7,830 bases of DNA from DATKMG01 sp035541995. GTDB taxonomy: Bacteria; Acidobacteriota; Terriglobia; Versatilivoradales; Versatilivoraceae. Location of the stretch: contig DATKMG010000812.1 of the NCBI GenBank assembly GCA_035541995.1, positions 1 through 7,830 on the forward strand. The letters run 5' to 3'. Within the stretch, counting starts at the first letter, position 1, and every line of letters begins with the position of its first letter. Below the pieces are notes generated by a model. It was not told the DNA's origin, searched no databases, and worked only from the letters and a program-made list of their open reading frames with translations. Shown here piece after piece: positions 1-6,276 of this stretch. Both the position numbers and the translations under genes were made by a program.

Positions 1-774
1 ATAAGCAATCCCCAGCCGGTAGAAATCTATGGGGTTAGTCCATACCAAGGCTGTTGATTTCTCGTATTGCTCCGACGCCTTGTCGTACTCTTTCTTATTC
101 AAGTAGACCAGTCCCATGGACGAGTAGACAGAGCCCAGGGAGCGGTTCTTCTCATCAGACCACTGTTGGTCGGTGACCTGGGCAGGCTTAGGACCATTGA
201 ACAGTGCCGTCACTGCTGTCTCAGCCTTTTGCGCGTAATCCATAGCTTTCTGCAATTGCTCGGTCTTCTTCGCTTCGTCTTGCGGAACCCTCTCGGGCAG
301 AACGCTAGATAGAGTGAGGAGGGCGGCCAGATCATTGGGATCGATGGCAAGCAATTTCTCGCCCGTTTGCACCGTCTCCTCAAACTTATTCAAAGCCTGA
401 TAAGATTGCATCATTCGCTGCAAGACGAATTTCTTGGCCCCCGCATCCGTTTGGGGAAAATCGTTCATAAACTTCTCCCCAATTTCGGCAACCTTGGCGG
501 CATTATTCAGGCTTGCATAGCTGTTGACCAGAATTTGGTAAACGAAGGCCTTGAATTCTGAATCCGGGAAATCAGTAAGGAATTTGCCCCCAAGATCTAC
601 CTTCTTATTCAGATCCTGCTCGTTGTACACGGCCGTGTAGGCGTCATACTCGGCCTTGGTCTTGGCCTGTGGTTGTTTAGGCTGCTGAGCCTGCGCTTGG
701 AGAGTCACAATGCTAACAGTCAGGGCCAGGCCTCCCACTGCCATCCCCAATACCAGCTTCTTCATAAAATTCAT
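1..774 (-). CDS. Exported tetratricopeptide-repeat protein (3' end beyond window)
   Basis: The open frame runs from ATG at 774 to the left edge with no stop, giving 258 residues of an incomplete protein. The start is fixed by an AAGGAGG ribosome binding site (784-790) 9 bases upstream; a second ATG three codons in (MKK) is less well placed. Residues 1-30 form a signal peptide: a lysine pair, a hydrophobic core (LVLGMAVGGLALTVSIVTL), then AQA before QQ, a typical signal peptidase I site. A short Pro/Gln/Lys-rich linker follows (31-40). The rest is helical and TPR-like: about 42-75, 76-109 and 117-150, each ending in a (D)FP or (I)DP turn, and a canonical unit at about 214-247 with the G-x-Y...A...Y pattern, with another starting at 249. 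Between them, 160-210 is a charged, less regular insert. TPRs bind other proteins, so a periplasmic or outer-membrane scaffold is likely; the partner is unknown. Export and TPR fold are well supported; function is not. Confidence 0.85.
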   Translation of the reverse strand, partial: MNFMKKLVLGMAVGGLALTVSIVTLQAQAQQPKQPQAKTKAEYDAYTAVYNEQDLNKKVDLGGKFLTDFPDSEFKAFVYQILVNSYASLNNAAKVAEIGEKFMNDFPQTDAGAKKFVLQRMMQSYQALNKFEETVQTGEKLLAIDPNDLAALLTLSSVLPERVPQDEAKKTEQLQKAMDYAQKAETAVTALFNGPKPAQVTDQQWSDEKNRSLGSVYSSMGLVYLNKKEYDKASEQYEKSTALVWTNPIDFYRLGIAY

Positions 775-809
775 GGTGATCAGCCTCCTTGATCTCCCCT
801 GCGTTCAGA

Positions 810-844
810 ATTAGATTCTAATACTGCAAACTCAGATAATCAGG
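810..844 (-). promoter_or_regulatory. Possible promoter of the TPR gene, overlapped by a 13-base inverted repeat
   Basis: Reading on the minus strand, TAGAAT (820-815) matches the -10 consensus at five of six positions. The best -35 at normal spacing is weak (CTGATT at 843-838, 17-base spacer). Transcription would begin near 808, about 34 bases before the ATG at 774. The -10 lies inside an inverted repeat at 810-822 (ATTAGA-T-TCTAAT, 6-base arms), which could be a repressor site but could also be chance in an AT-rich stretch. Confidence 0.3.
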
Positions 845-1012
845 CTTCCGGAAATCAGAGAACAAGCCAAGTTCTATGAAATTTTGCCGTTGAGACGGAT
901 TAGAGTTGACTTATCGTTAGGGCGACACGACCTGCATGCAATTTCAACTTTTAGCGCACTTTCCTTCAGAGTGCAAGCAGGATCTGCTGCATTCTTTTAA
1001 ACCAACTCAGGC

Positions 1013-1041
1013 TTGAAAGCAAGTGATGAATGAAATACCCT
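1013..1041 (+). promoter_or_regulatory. Possible alaX promoter close to the start codon
   Basis: TTGAAA at 1013-1018 is a fair -35 (four of six). With a 17-base spacer the -10 position falls on TACCCT (1036-1041), which is only a partial match. If this is the promoter, transcription would start at about 1048-1051, on or next to the ATG at 1051, and the mRNA would be leaderless. That would fit the absence of any Shine-Dalgarno sequence there. The evidence is weak. Confidence 0.22.
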
Positions 1042-1050
1042 AAATAAATT

Positions 1051-2277
1051 ATGACCCAGCGACTCTATTACCACGATAGCTATTTATGCCATTTCTCTGC
1101 CAGGCTTTTGGGACTGAACGAAATTTCTGGGGGATGGATTGCAGAGTTGGATCGCTCGGCCTTTTATCCGACGTCGGGAGGGCAACTCCACGATTTAGGC
1201 ACCATTGGAGGAGTTGATGTCTGGAACGTGATTGAAGATGAACAGGACCACATCTTGCACTGGCTCAGGGAGCCGCTAAGACAAGAGGGTGAAATCCATT
1301 GTGCAATTGACTGGTTCAGACGGTTTGACCACATGCAGCAGCACTCCGGCCAACATGTTCTCTCGCAGGCTTTCATACGGGCCGCGAGATTGGACACCCT
1401 CAGTTTTCATATGGGGGTTGATTACGCTACGATTGATCTTGCCGCTGAGAACGTATCACCAGTCCAGGTTCGCCAAGCCGAAGAATTGGCCAATGTTATC
1501 GTTTGTGAAAATCGTCCGATCCGGGTTCGAACAGTCTCACGGGAAGAGTCTCTCTCTATTGACCTGCGTAAAGAAACCACACGGGAAGGCCCGCTGAGAA
1601 TTGTCGAGGTGCAGGAGTTCGACATCTCAGCTTGTGGAGGGACGCACGTCCGCATGACCGGAGAAATTGGGGGCATTTTTGTACGAAAACTGGAACGGGT
1701 TAATCGCCAAGTCAGGGTCACTTTCGTCAGTGGCCGACGGGCCGTACAAGCTTCTCGGAATGACTCCGAGCTTCTGGAGTCAGTTGCCCGAAGGCTCTCT
1801 GTTGGAATCGCCGAGGTTCCAAAGCGAATTGAGAATCAGGTCGCGGAAAACAGGCAACTAAGGAAGGTGCTGCAAGAAAAGAATAAGCGGTTGGTTCGAT
1901 TCCAGTCTAATGAGCTATTCAATAATACTCCGGCTCGGTCAGGCTTCCGTATCATCAAGAAGATCTTTGAAGGTGAAGAGTTCGATTTTGTCAAGCAGTT
2001 AGCGCAATCCTTGGTTACTTGTGGATCATGCGTTGCCCTACTGGGGAACAGAAACGAGCAGGCGCAGGTGGTTTTTGCTGCTAGCGAATCTCTGAATCTG
2101 GACTTGAGGCCACTGATGGCGGAATGCTGCAAACTCCTGGAGGGAAAAGGGGGCGGAGCACGGACTCTAGTTCAAGGCGGCGGTAAGAACAATTCTAACC
2201 TTCAAGCTGCACTCGATTGGGTCGAATCTCAAATCCGGTTCCAGTCTTCACCTCCGATAGATTCCAATCCAGATTGA
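1051..2277 (+). CDS. alaX: Trans-editing alanyl-tRNA deacylase, AlaX-L type with DHHA1 domain
   Basis: The 408-residue protein matches the stand-alone relatives of the AlaRS editing domain, which hydrolyse Ser-tRNA(Ala) and Gly-tRNA(Ala) in the cytoplasm. Residues 1-75 carry the family's N-terminal beta domain with its signature FYPTSGGQLHD (38-48). The editing core follows, with all four zinc ligands visible: HSGQH (His98, His102) and CGGTH (Cys195, His199). Residues 255-285 are a charged helical linker rich in Lys, Gln and Glu. The C-terminal part (about 300-395) is a DHHA1 domain with its glycine-rich signature, GGGAR at 367-371 and QGGG at 375-378. There is no aminoacylation domain, and the length fits AlaX-L (about 400 residues). 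An in-frame TAA at 1045-1047 leaves ATG 1051 as the first normal start, yet no ribosome binding site precedes it. The gene stands alone, divergent from the TPR gene and convergent with the CPBP gene. All key residues are present, so it is probably active. Confidence 0.93.
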   Translation: MTQRLYYHDSYLCHFSARLLGLNEISGGWIAELDRSAFYPTSGGQLHDLGTIGGVDVWNVIEDEQDHILHWLREPLRQEGEIHCAIDWFRRFDHMQQHSGQHVLSQAFIRAARLDTLSFHMGVDYATIDLAAENVSPVQVRQAEELANVIVCENRPIRVRTVSREESLSIDLRKETTREGPLRIVEVQEFDISACGGTHVRMTGEIGGIFVRKLERVNRQVRVTFVSGRRAVQASRNDSELLESVARRLSVGIAEVPKRIENQVAENRQLRKVLQEKNKRLVRFQSNELFNNTPARSGFRIIKKIFEGEEFDFVKQLAQSLVTCGSCVALLGNRNEQAQVVFAASESLNLDLRPLMAECCKLLEGKGGGARTLVQGGGKNNSNLQAALDWVESQIRFQSSPPIDSNPD

Positions 2278-2363
2278 ATTTCCTCTCCCCTCGGCCACTC
2301 GAAGTTCTTGACGGCATCTAGCCGAACGGTCTTCTTCTGCTTGATACCTGGCCTCGCTTGTTG
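2278..2363. other. Convergent gap between alaX and the CPBP gene
   Basis: These 86 bases lie between two facing stop codons. A factor-independent terminator would be expected here, but the only hairpin I see is short (CGGC at 2312-2315 pairing with GCCG at 2321-2324) and has no U-tract on either side. Termination may be Rho-dependent or use a structure I cannot recognise by eye. Confidence 0.5.
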
Positions 2364-5300
2364 TTAAGAACTTTCCAAAGGTGAATGGAGGACGGGATTC
2401 CGGCTTTCGCGAATCAGATTCAGGAGGAATGCGCATGCAACGAGTAACAGGAATACCCCATTCCATTTGAGAAACGAGGAGTATTGACGAATGAACTCGT
2501 AAGCACTCTGCGATAGAGACAGTACAAAGAAGATGCTGATGTAAGCGAGGACGTTGTCGCGAGCGTAGTATCGAATTCCTAACAAGACCAGCAGCAGCAG
2601 GACAGCATGAATCAGTAGGATAGAAACCCATTCTCCCGGAGTTACAGCCAGCGAGGGTTGAAGGCTTAACAATGTTAGCAGGAGGAAGAGCAGACGAGAC
2701 GCCGACCTGACCAAAGCCTTAGTCAGAACAAACAGATAGACCCCGAGAATAGAAGAATAAATTATAGAGGATTGGAAAGCCCGACCCAGAGTGGAAATCG
2801 CAGGAATCCAGTGATTGACCTCCTCTAGGTAGGGTAGAGAAGGGATTAGTGCGTATTGGTGAAAGTGATGGACAAGCTGTCCTTCCAGTGCGCTTAGTCC
2901 AAACTTGGCGCAAGCAATTGAGATTGCCAGCCACAAGGCATCCTTCGCATACGGGAACCGGGCGCGGAGATGCCAGATAGCCTGACATTTCGGGTGCAGG
3001 GAAACCACCAGGCCAATCACCAAAAGGGAAAACAAAAGTTGAAAGATCAAGCTTATGAAGAACCGGCTAAACTCATCCAAAGCAAAGATCCTTGGGGTCA
3101 CTGAAGTATTGTAGTCGCGGAAAATCACGGGGAGGGCATTCACCTGCGTCAGAATCTGAAGAGCGACCAGGCCGAAAGCCACCACTAACACGGGTTTCCA
3201 ACGGATCTGGCCCCTCCTTACGTTCTGAAGAAACGACCAGAAAGCCCAGCCTCCCAGGAAACCAATGACCAGAAATCGGGCCCCGTAAGTGACAATGTGG
3301 AAGAAGGTAGTCTTCTCTCGACTTCGCTGCCACTCTTCCGGGACTTTCACAAAAGGGGAGAAGCTTGTTACCTGGTCACCGCATAAATGGACATCGAGTC
3401 GAATAGTAGACTCACCAATTTGGTTTTCCTTCATCTGCCAGACAAAAGAATAATCGCGGCGCGCCTTCCGTTTCTCTGAGTTGGCCTCCTTCAGTTCGAT
3501 TTGGTTCAAAGGAATTCCACGGGATTTGAGATAACGTTCTGCCGCCTGTTGCGCGTCCACTCTTCCAAGGTCAGCACCGGGTGCATTCTCACTGATTTTG
3601 TGGGAAAACGTGGAAACCCTGCCATCGTGCGGATCTATGAACACCAGGTATTCTTCTTCTTCCAAAGGCCTGTAAAAGCGCGCAATCCAGTATGCCGCCT
3701 TAACGCTTTGCGAGTAGATACGGTTCATCATATCCGGCCCAGAGTGTTTCAAAAGATACTGGGCAGCGATAGGATCAAGGTCCTGATCGTAATAAACGAC
3801 GCTCTGAAAAGAGCGCCAGTTCACGCCTTGTTGTTCGAGGAAGCGCTCAGCATTTCGCCTGGCTTCTGTACGGTCGACGGCTATGTTCAGGAAGGATCCG
3901 AACCGGACAACCGGAATGAACGTGGTGGGAAGAAGCAGAAGACAGGCGAACACCAGAGCCCATCGGCGATTATTGGTCAATGGAAGATACGAAGGGATTG
4001 AACGTTCCTCGACAACCACAACCGGCATAGGCTTCTCTTCAACGGGTTCAATTTGACTGTTGAGCAGGCCTGAGGCCGATTGAAAAGCTCGACATCGCAG
4101 GTAGGCACCCAGGGCCACCACAAGGGGAATCAGCATGATTCCTGCCGAGAGAGCCCCAGAGACAGCGAGGTACACGTCCTTAGACCTTAGTAGTAGAAAG
4201 GCCGTGTATAAGGCATCTACCGAATAATGCCAGACTAAAGGCGCAATAATGCCAAAACGCAGGAAAACCCAGCTAATGATCAGTCCGCCGATGCCCACTT
4301 CAATTCCCCGAATATAGAAGGGTTGGTTAGGGTAGTTCGCGTGGGCAAATCCCCAGATGAATGAAGCCAGAAAAACTGCCAGCCAACGGAAATGAAAAAT
4401 CTGGCGAAAGAAGGGGATGGAAAAGGCGCGGGATATGAACTCCTCAGAAACCGCCGGGAAAAAACCAAAAAACAAAACGTATACCCACGGAATCCGGGTA
4501 TTCAGCAAGTCAGTGTACGGGACCTCAGCGGGCGCCCATGCGCCTAACCGATTTGCAATCAAATAGAAAATCGAATCGTAGGCAAAGAAGAAGAAGGTCA
4601 TCGTTACCCCGACTATCGTGCCAATAAGAAACTCCTTGCTTCTTAGTCCCGGCCAGGTAAACAAGTTGGGCAGAGAAATGCGTTGAGGGAAATCTTGCCG
4701 GTAAAGGGGTTCAGCGCAAGCAGCAATTAGGAAAATCGAGGCCCCCGATCCTCCCGCAGCCATGAGAGCCCTCAGGATGCGCTGAACAATGAAACTGCCG
4801 TATGTGTTGGTCGTGTTGAATAGAAATTCACTGACTGGAAGGTTGTTGAGTTGGCTGAGCAAGGTCAGGACGAACGCGGCGAGGCCCAATAAGGCTGAGA
4901 AGCGCCAGGGAATGGCGCTGTGCCGAATATTCCGGACCAGCACGATCAACATGGCCAGCACGGTGGCCGCCAGGAATATGAAGGCGATTTCTGAAGTCGT
5001 CTCATTGAGCGACCTTAGCTTCTGATAGTCTCTAGTCCATTCTTCCGGGACCTTCAAGGCCTCATCATAGGCTCCAATCTCGCTGCCCTGGATAGTGACA
5101 CTGTATCGATATTGAGCGTCACCCAACTGGAGCTGGCGCGACTTCCAACGAAACAAATGATCTGTCCGATGCTCACGCTTTTCCGAATTCACTTCCACGA
5201 AATCAAGTTCCAACACGTTCTTTCCCACGACCTTCTGAAGGAACTCCTCTGCCAGGGCCTGGGCATCTTCGCGGCCCAAATCAGCTCCTTTGGCAGCTTC

Positions 5301-5777
5301 GTCAACGAGGTGGGCAAACCTGACGATCTCACCACCAGGGCTCACATCTACTTGGACCTCTTCCTTTTGCTGCGGCCGGAACCAGCGATGACTCCAATGC
5401 CAGAGACGAACCTGGCGGCCCATGATTTGATTGGCCTTCTCCAGGCCCAGATTTCTCTCAAGGAAAGTCTTGGCAGTATCGTCATAATCGAAAATGGCAG
5501 CATGCCGGTAATTCCGAAGGTTCGGGATCGATGAGACGATTCGTGGACTCCTGTCCGGTCTCAGCTTCTCGAGGAAATCCAGGGCAATTGGCTGAGAAGT
5601 GTCGCGGTTGACTCTGAACTCAATCGAAGCCTCTGGGAAGACCCGCGAGAAAAAGACTATTGCCACCCACAATGAAGCTGCGGCAATCGCGACGCACGCG
5701 AACACAAGACGGAAGTCGGTGCGATTGAGCTTTTCCGGTGGACCTGGGATGGGAGTTTGAATCGTGGGGCCTGTCAT
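2364..5777 (-). CDS. Large CPBP-family intramembrane metalloprotease with internal tandem duplication
   Basis: This 1137-residue membrane protein belongs to the CPBP superfamily (CAAX proteases and bacteriocin-processing enzymes, PF02517). First half: a membrane anchor (about 23-45), an extracytoplasmic mixed alpha/beta domain (about 50-260), then several spans to about 560. Catalytic motifs lie in 440-521: EEFISR (Glu445, Glu446, Arg450), WGFAH (His479, with Trp where Phe is usual) and HYSVD (His517, Asp521). A Pro/Glu-rich linker (566-603) leads into a second module of the same plan: anchor 606-625, soluble domain 626-825, spans to about 1122. The second module lacks the Glu pair and Arg. 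Typical CPBP proteins have 200-300 residues, so this is about four times the usual size. The soluble domains resemble PepSY/YpeB-like folds, which is an inference. The gene follows the zinc-ribbon gene by 26 bases with no good ribosome binding site, suggesting coupled expression. Protease fold is confident; substrate is unknown and could be a membrane-anchored peptide or prenylated-type protein. Confidence 0.9.
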   Translation of the reverse strand: MTGPTIQTPIPGPPEKLNRTDFRLVFACVAIAAASLWVAIVFFSRVFPEASIEFRVNRDTSQPIALDFLEKLRPDRSPRIVSSIPNLRNYRHAAIFDYDDTAKTFLERNLGLEKANQIMGRQVRLWHWSHRWFRPQQKEEVQVDVSPGGEIVRFAHLVDEAAKGADLGREDAQALAEEFLQKVVGKNVLELDFVEVNSEKREHRTDHLFRWKSRQLQLGDAQYRYSVTIQGSEIGAYDEALKVPEEWTRDYQKLRSLNETTSEIAFIFLAATVLAMLIVLVRNIRHSAIPWRFSALLGLAAFVLTLLSQLNNLPVSEFLFNTTNTYGSFIVQRILRALMAAGGSGASIFLIAACAEPLYRQDFPQRISLPNLFTWPGLRSKEFLIGTIVGVTMTFFFFAYDSIFYLIANRLGAWAPAEVPYTDLLNTRIPWVYVLFFGFFPAVSEEFISRAFSIPFFRQIFHFRWLAVFLASFIWGFAHANYPNQPFYIRGIEVGIGGLIISWVFLRFGIIAPLVWHYSVDALYTAFLLLRSKDVYLAVSGALSAGIMLIPLVVALGAYLRCRAFQSASGLLNSQIEPVEEKPMPVVVVEERSIPSYLPLTNNRRWALVFACLLLLPTTFIPVVRFGSFLNIAVDRTEARRNAERFLEQQGVNWRSFQSVVYYDQDLDPIAAQYLLKHSGPDMMNRIYSQSVKAAYWIARFYRPLEEEEYLVFIDPHDGRVSTFSHKISENAPGADLGRVDAQQAAERYLKSRGIPLNQIELKEANSEKRKARRDYSFVWQMKENQIGESTIRLDVHLCGDQVTSFSPFVKVPEEWQRSREKTTFFHIVTYGARFLVIGFLGGWAFWSFLQNVRRGQIRWKPVLVVAFGLVALQILTQVNALPVIFRDYNTSVTPRIFALDEFSRFFISLIFQLLFSLLVIGLVVSLHPKCQAIWHLRARFPYAKDALWLAISIACAKFGLSALEGQLVHHFHQYALIPSLPYLEEVNHWIPAISTLGRAFQSSIIYSSILGVYLFVLTKALVRSASRLLFLLLTLLSLQPSLAVTPGEWVSILLIHAVLLLLVLLGIRYYARDNVLAYISIFFVLSLSQSAYEFIRQYSSFLKWNGVFLLLVACAFLLNLIRESRNPVLHSPLESS
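2403..3968 (-). repeat. Copy 2 of the internal duplication in the CPBP protein (catalytic motifs lost)
   Basis: This covers residues 604-1125. Matching landmarks are VFAC (609-612), YRP...IDPHDG (702-719), GADLGRVDAQ (734-743), NSEKR (766-770), KVPEEW (811-816), N-V-R...I-R-W (852-860), LPV (882-884) and LPY...N...IP (981-992). Over 160-181 against 730-751, 14 of 22 residues are identical. Continuing the gap-free alignment from 981, copy 1's Glu445, Glu446 and Arg450 fall on Tyr1007, Ser1008 and Gly1012. No EExxxR occurs anywhere in the second membrane domain, and only one histidine (His1057) remains after residue 1000. Confidence 0.82.
4083..5720 (-). repeat. Copy 1 of the internal duplication in the CPBP protein (catalytic copy)
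   Basis: This covers residues 20-565. Landmarks shared with copy 2 are VFAC in the anchor (25-28), FRP...VSPGGE (133-150), GADLGREDAQ (164-173), NSEKR (197-201), KVPEEW (242-247), N-I-R...I-P-W (283-291), LPV (313-315) and VPY...N...IP (419-430). Just after the last landmark comes the CPBP catalytic motif EEFISR. Between 20 and 315 the two copies keep an almost constant offset of 569-584 residues; the copies are diverged proteins, not recent DNA repeats. Confidence 0.85.
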
Positions 5778-5803
5778 TGAATGATGCAGTTGAGATCTCG
5801 TCG

Positions 5804-6076
5804 CTAAAGAAATGCGACAGTTTGAAGCGATGTTATTTCAAAACGTTTTCGGCAGCGCGGATTCTTGCATGAAGCAAAGTCGTCTATCCTCACCAGGTAG
5901 GACCTCGCCTTAGAGAACCTCAAACGATCCTCGTCTGTCGCAAATGAAGGTAACGAGGTTTTCTTGGTGCGTCTTCGCCACCGGATTTCGTAACTGTCCT
6001 GCTGGCGACAGTAAGGACAATTCAAAGATGCCGGTTTGATTTCGTCTTTTTCATTGAAAAAATCCCTCTCGTCCAT
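5804..6076 (-). CDS. Small zinc-ribbon protein of unknown function
   Basis: This 90-residue soluble protein has two cysteine pairs, CPYC (Cys20, Cys23) and CKNPRC (Cys70, Cys75), an arrangement typical of a zinc ribbon whose two knuckles are separated by about 46 residues. Between them is a basic stretch (IRWRRRTKK, 31-39) and a charged helix-like segment (48-58). The first 15 residues are acidic. There is no signal peptide or membrane segment, so it should be cytoplasmic. ATG at 6076 is preceded by AAAGGGA (6089-6083) at 6 bases, a reasonable ribosome binding site, and by a candidate promoter at 6144-6118. The stop codon lies 26 bases before the CPBP start, with the same orientation, so the two are probably one transcript. 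I do not recognise a named family. It could bind nucleic acid or a protein partner, or be a small regulator for the membrane protein. Confidence 0.72.
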   Translation of the reverse strand: MDERDFFNEKDEIKPASLNCPYCRQQDSYEIRWRRRTKKTSLPSFATDEDRLRFSKARSYLVRIDDFASCKNPRCRKRFEITSLQTVAFL

Positions 6077-6094
6077 TCCCGGTCCCTTTCCGAG

Positions 6095-6125
6095 TTGTTA
6101 CTAGATCTTCTCGTTAAAGTATAAT
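6095..6125 (+). promoter_or_regulatory. Candidate promoter for the larA-like gene, overlapping the divergent one
   Basis: TATAAT at 6120-6125 is a perfect -10 on the plus strand. The nearest -35-like hexamer is TTGTTA (6095-6100, four of six) at a long spacing of 19 bases. If used, it gives a leader of about 140 bases before the GTG at 6274. The -10 shares bases with the -10 of the minus-strand promoter, so the two would exclude each other. Confidence 0.3.
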
Positions 6126-6144
6126 AGCCAGCGAGGGAAGTCAA
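6118..6144 (-). promoter_or_regulatory. Candidate promoter for the zinc-ribbon/CPBP operon
   Basis: On the minus strand TTGACT (6144-6139) is a five-of-six -35, and TATACT (6123-6118) is a five-of-six -10. The spacer is 15 bases, shorter than ideal; TACTTT two bases further on gives 17 but matches less well. Transcription would start near 6111, leaving a leader of about 35 bases with the ribosome binding site at 6089-6083. Confidence 0.42.
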
Positions 6145-6181
6145 TTTCTGATGGCTTCTTTCCGGGTGACGGCGAGTAGAA

Positions 6182-6191
6182 TTGTGCACAA
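6182..6191. promoter_or_regulatory. Perfect 10-base palindrome, possible operator
   Basis: TTGTGCACAA is an exact palindrome located 83 bases before the larA-like start and downstream of the candidate plus-strand -10. A dimeric repressor could bind here, but one 10-base palindrome with no second copy is weak evidence. Confidence 0.18.
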
Positions 6192-6262
6192 AGCAGTTTG
6201 TCCCCTTTCTGAGTATTCAGTTCAGTCCGCCACCGCCAAAAGTTGAACAGCTTCGAATTTCC

Positions 6263-6276
6263 AAGGAGAGATAGTG
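6263..6276 (+). promoter_or_regulatory. Strong ribosome binding site deciding a GTG start
   Basis: AAGGAG at 6263-6268 is followed after 5 bases by GTG (6274-6276). The encoded N-terminus M-K-I-K-L-A-F-G matches the beginning of the LarA fold, so GTG is the start rather than any downstream ATG. Confidence 0.8.

Larger units (their letters stand above)
775..1050. other. Divergent intergenic spacer between the TPR gene and alaX
   Basis: This 276-base stretch separates two genes that point away from each other. It contains the TPR gene's ribosome binding site and candidate promoter on the left (784-844) and a possible promoter for the plus-strand gene on the right (1013-1041). I see no open frame with coding character, no RNA gene and no clear terminator in the middle part (about 845-1010). 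Confidence 0.6.

Noticed and set aside
67..561. Two plus-strand open frames of 81 and 64 codons
   Set aside because: They lie opposite the TPR gene, which has a signal peptide, a strong ribosome binding site and TPR motifs. The plus-strand translations look like reverse-frame, Leu/Arg-rich noise.
1051..2277. alaX as a broken alanyl-tRNA synthetase gene
   Set aside because: The protein begins directly with the stand-alone editing-domain signature and has the normal length of AlaX-L. No remnant of an aminoacylation domain is found upstream.
2312..2324. Hairpin CGGC-loop-GCCG between alaX and the CPBP gene
   Set aside because: A four-pair stem without a U-tract is too weak to call a terminator.
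3501..4001. 166-codon plus-strand open frame
   Set aside because: It is antisense to the second module of the CPBP protein, in a region where the minus-strand protein has conserved repeat blocks. It shows no domain of its own.
5112..5534. 140-codon plus-strand open frame
   Set aside because: It is antisense to the first extracytoplasmic domain of the CPBP protein and has no recognisable motif or ribosome binding site.
2364..5777. Abortive-infection (phage defence) role for the CPBP protein, as its old 'Abi' family name might suggest
   Set aside because: The Abi label comes from distant family members. There are no defence genes, toxins, phage or mobile elements around it, and the architecture with large soluble domains does not match known Abi proteins.
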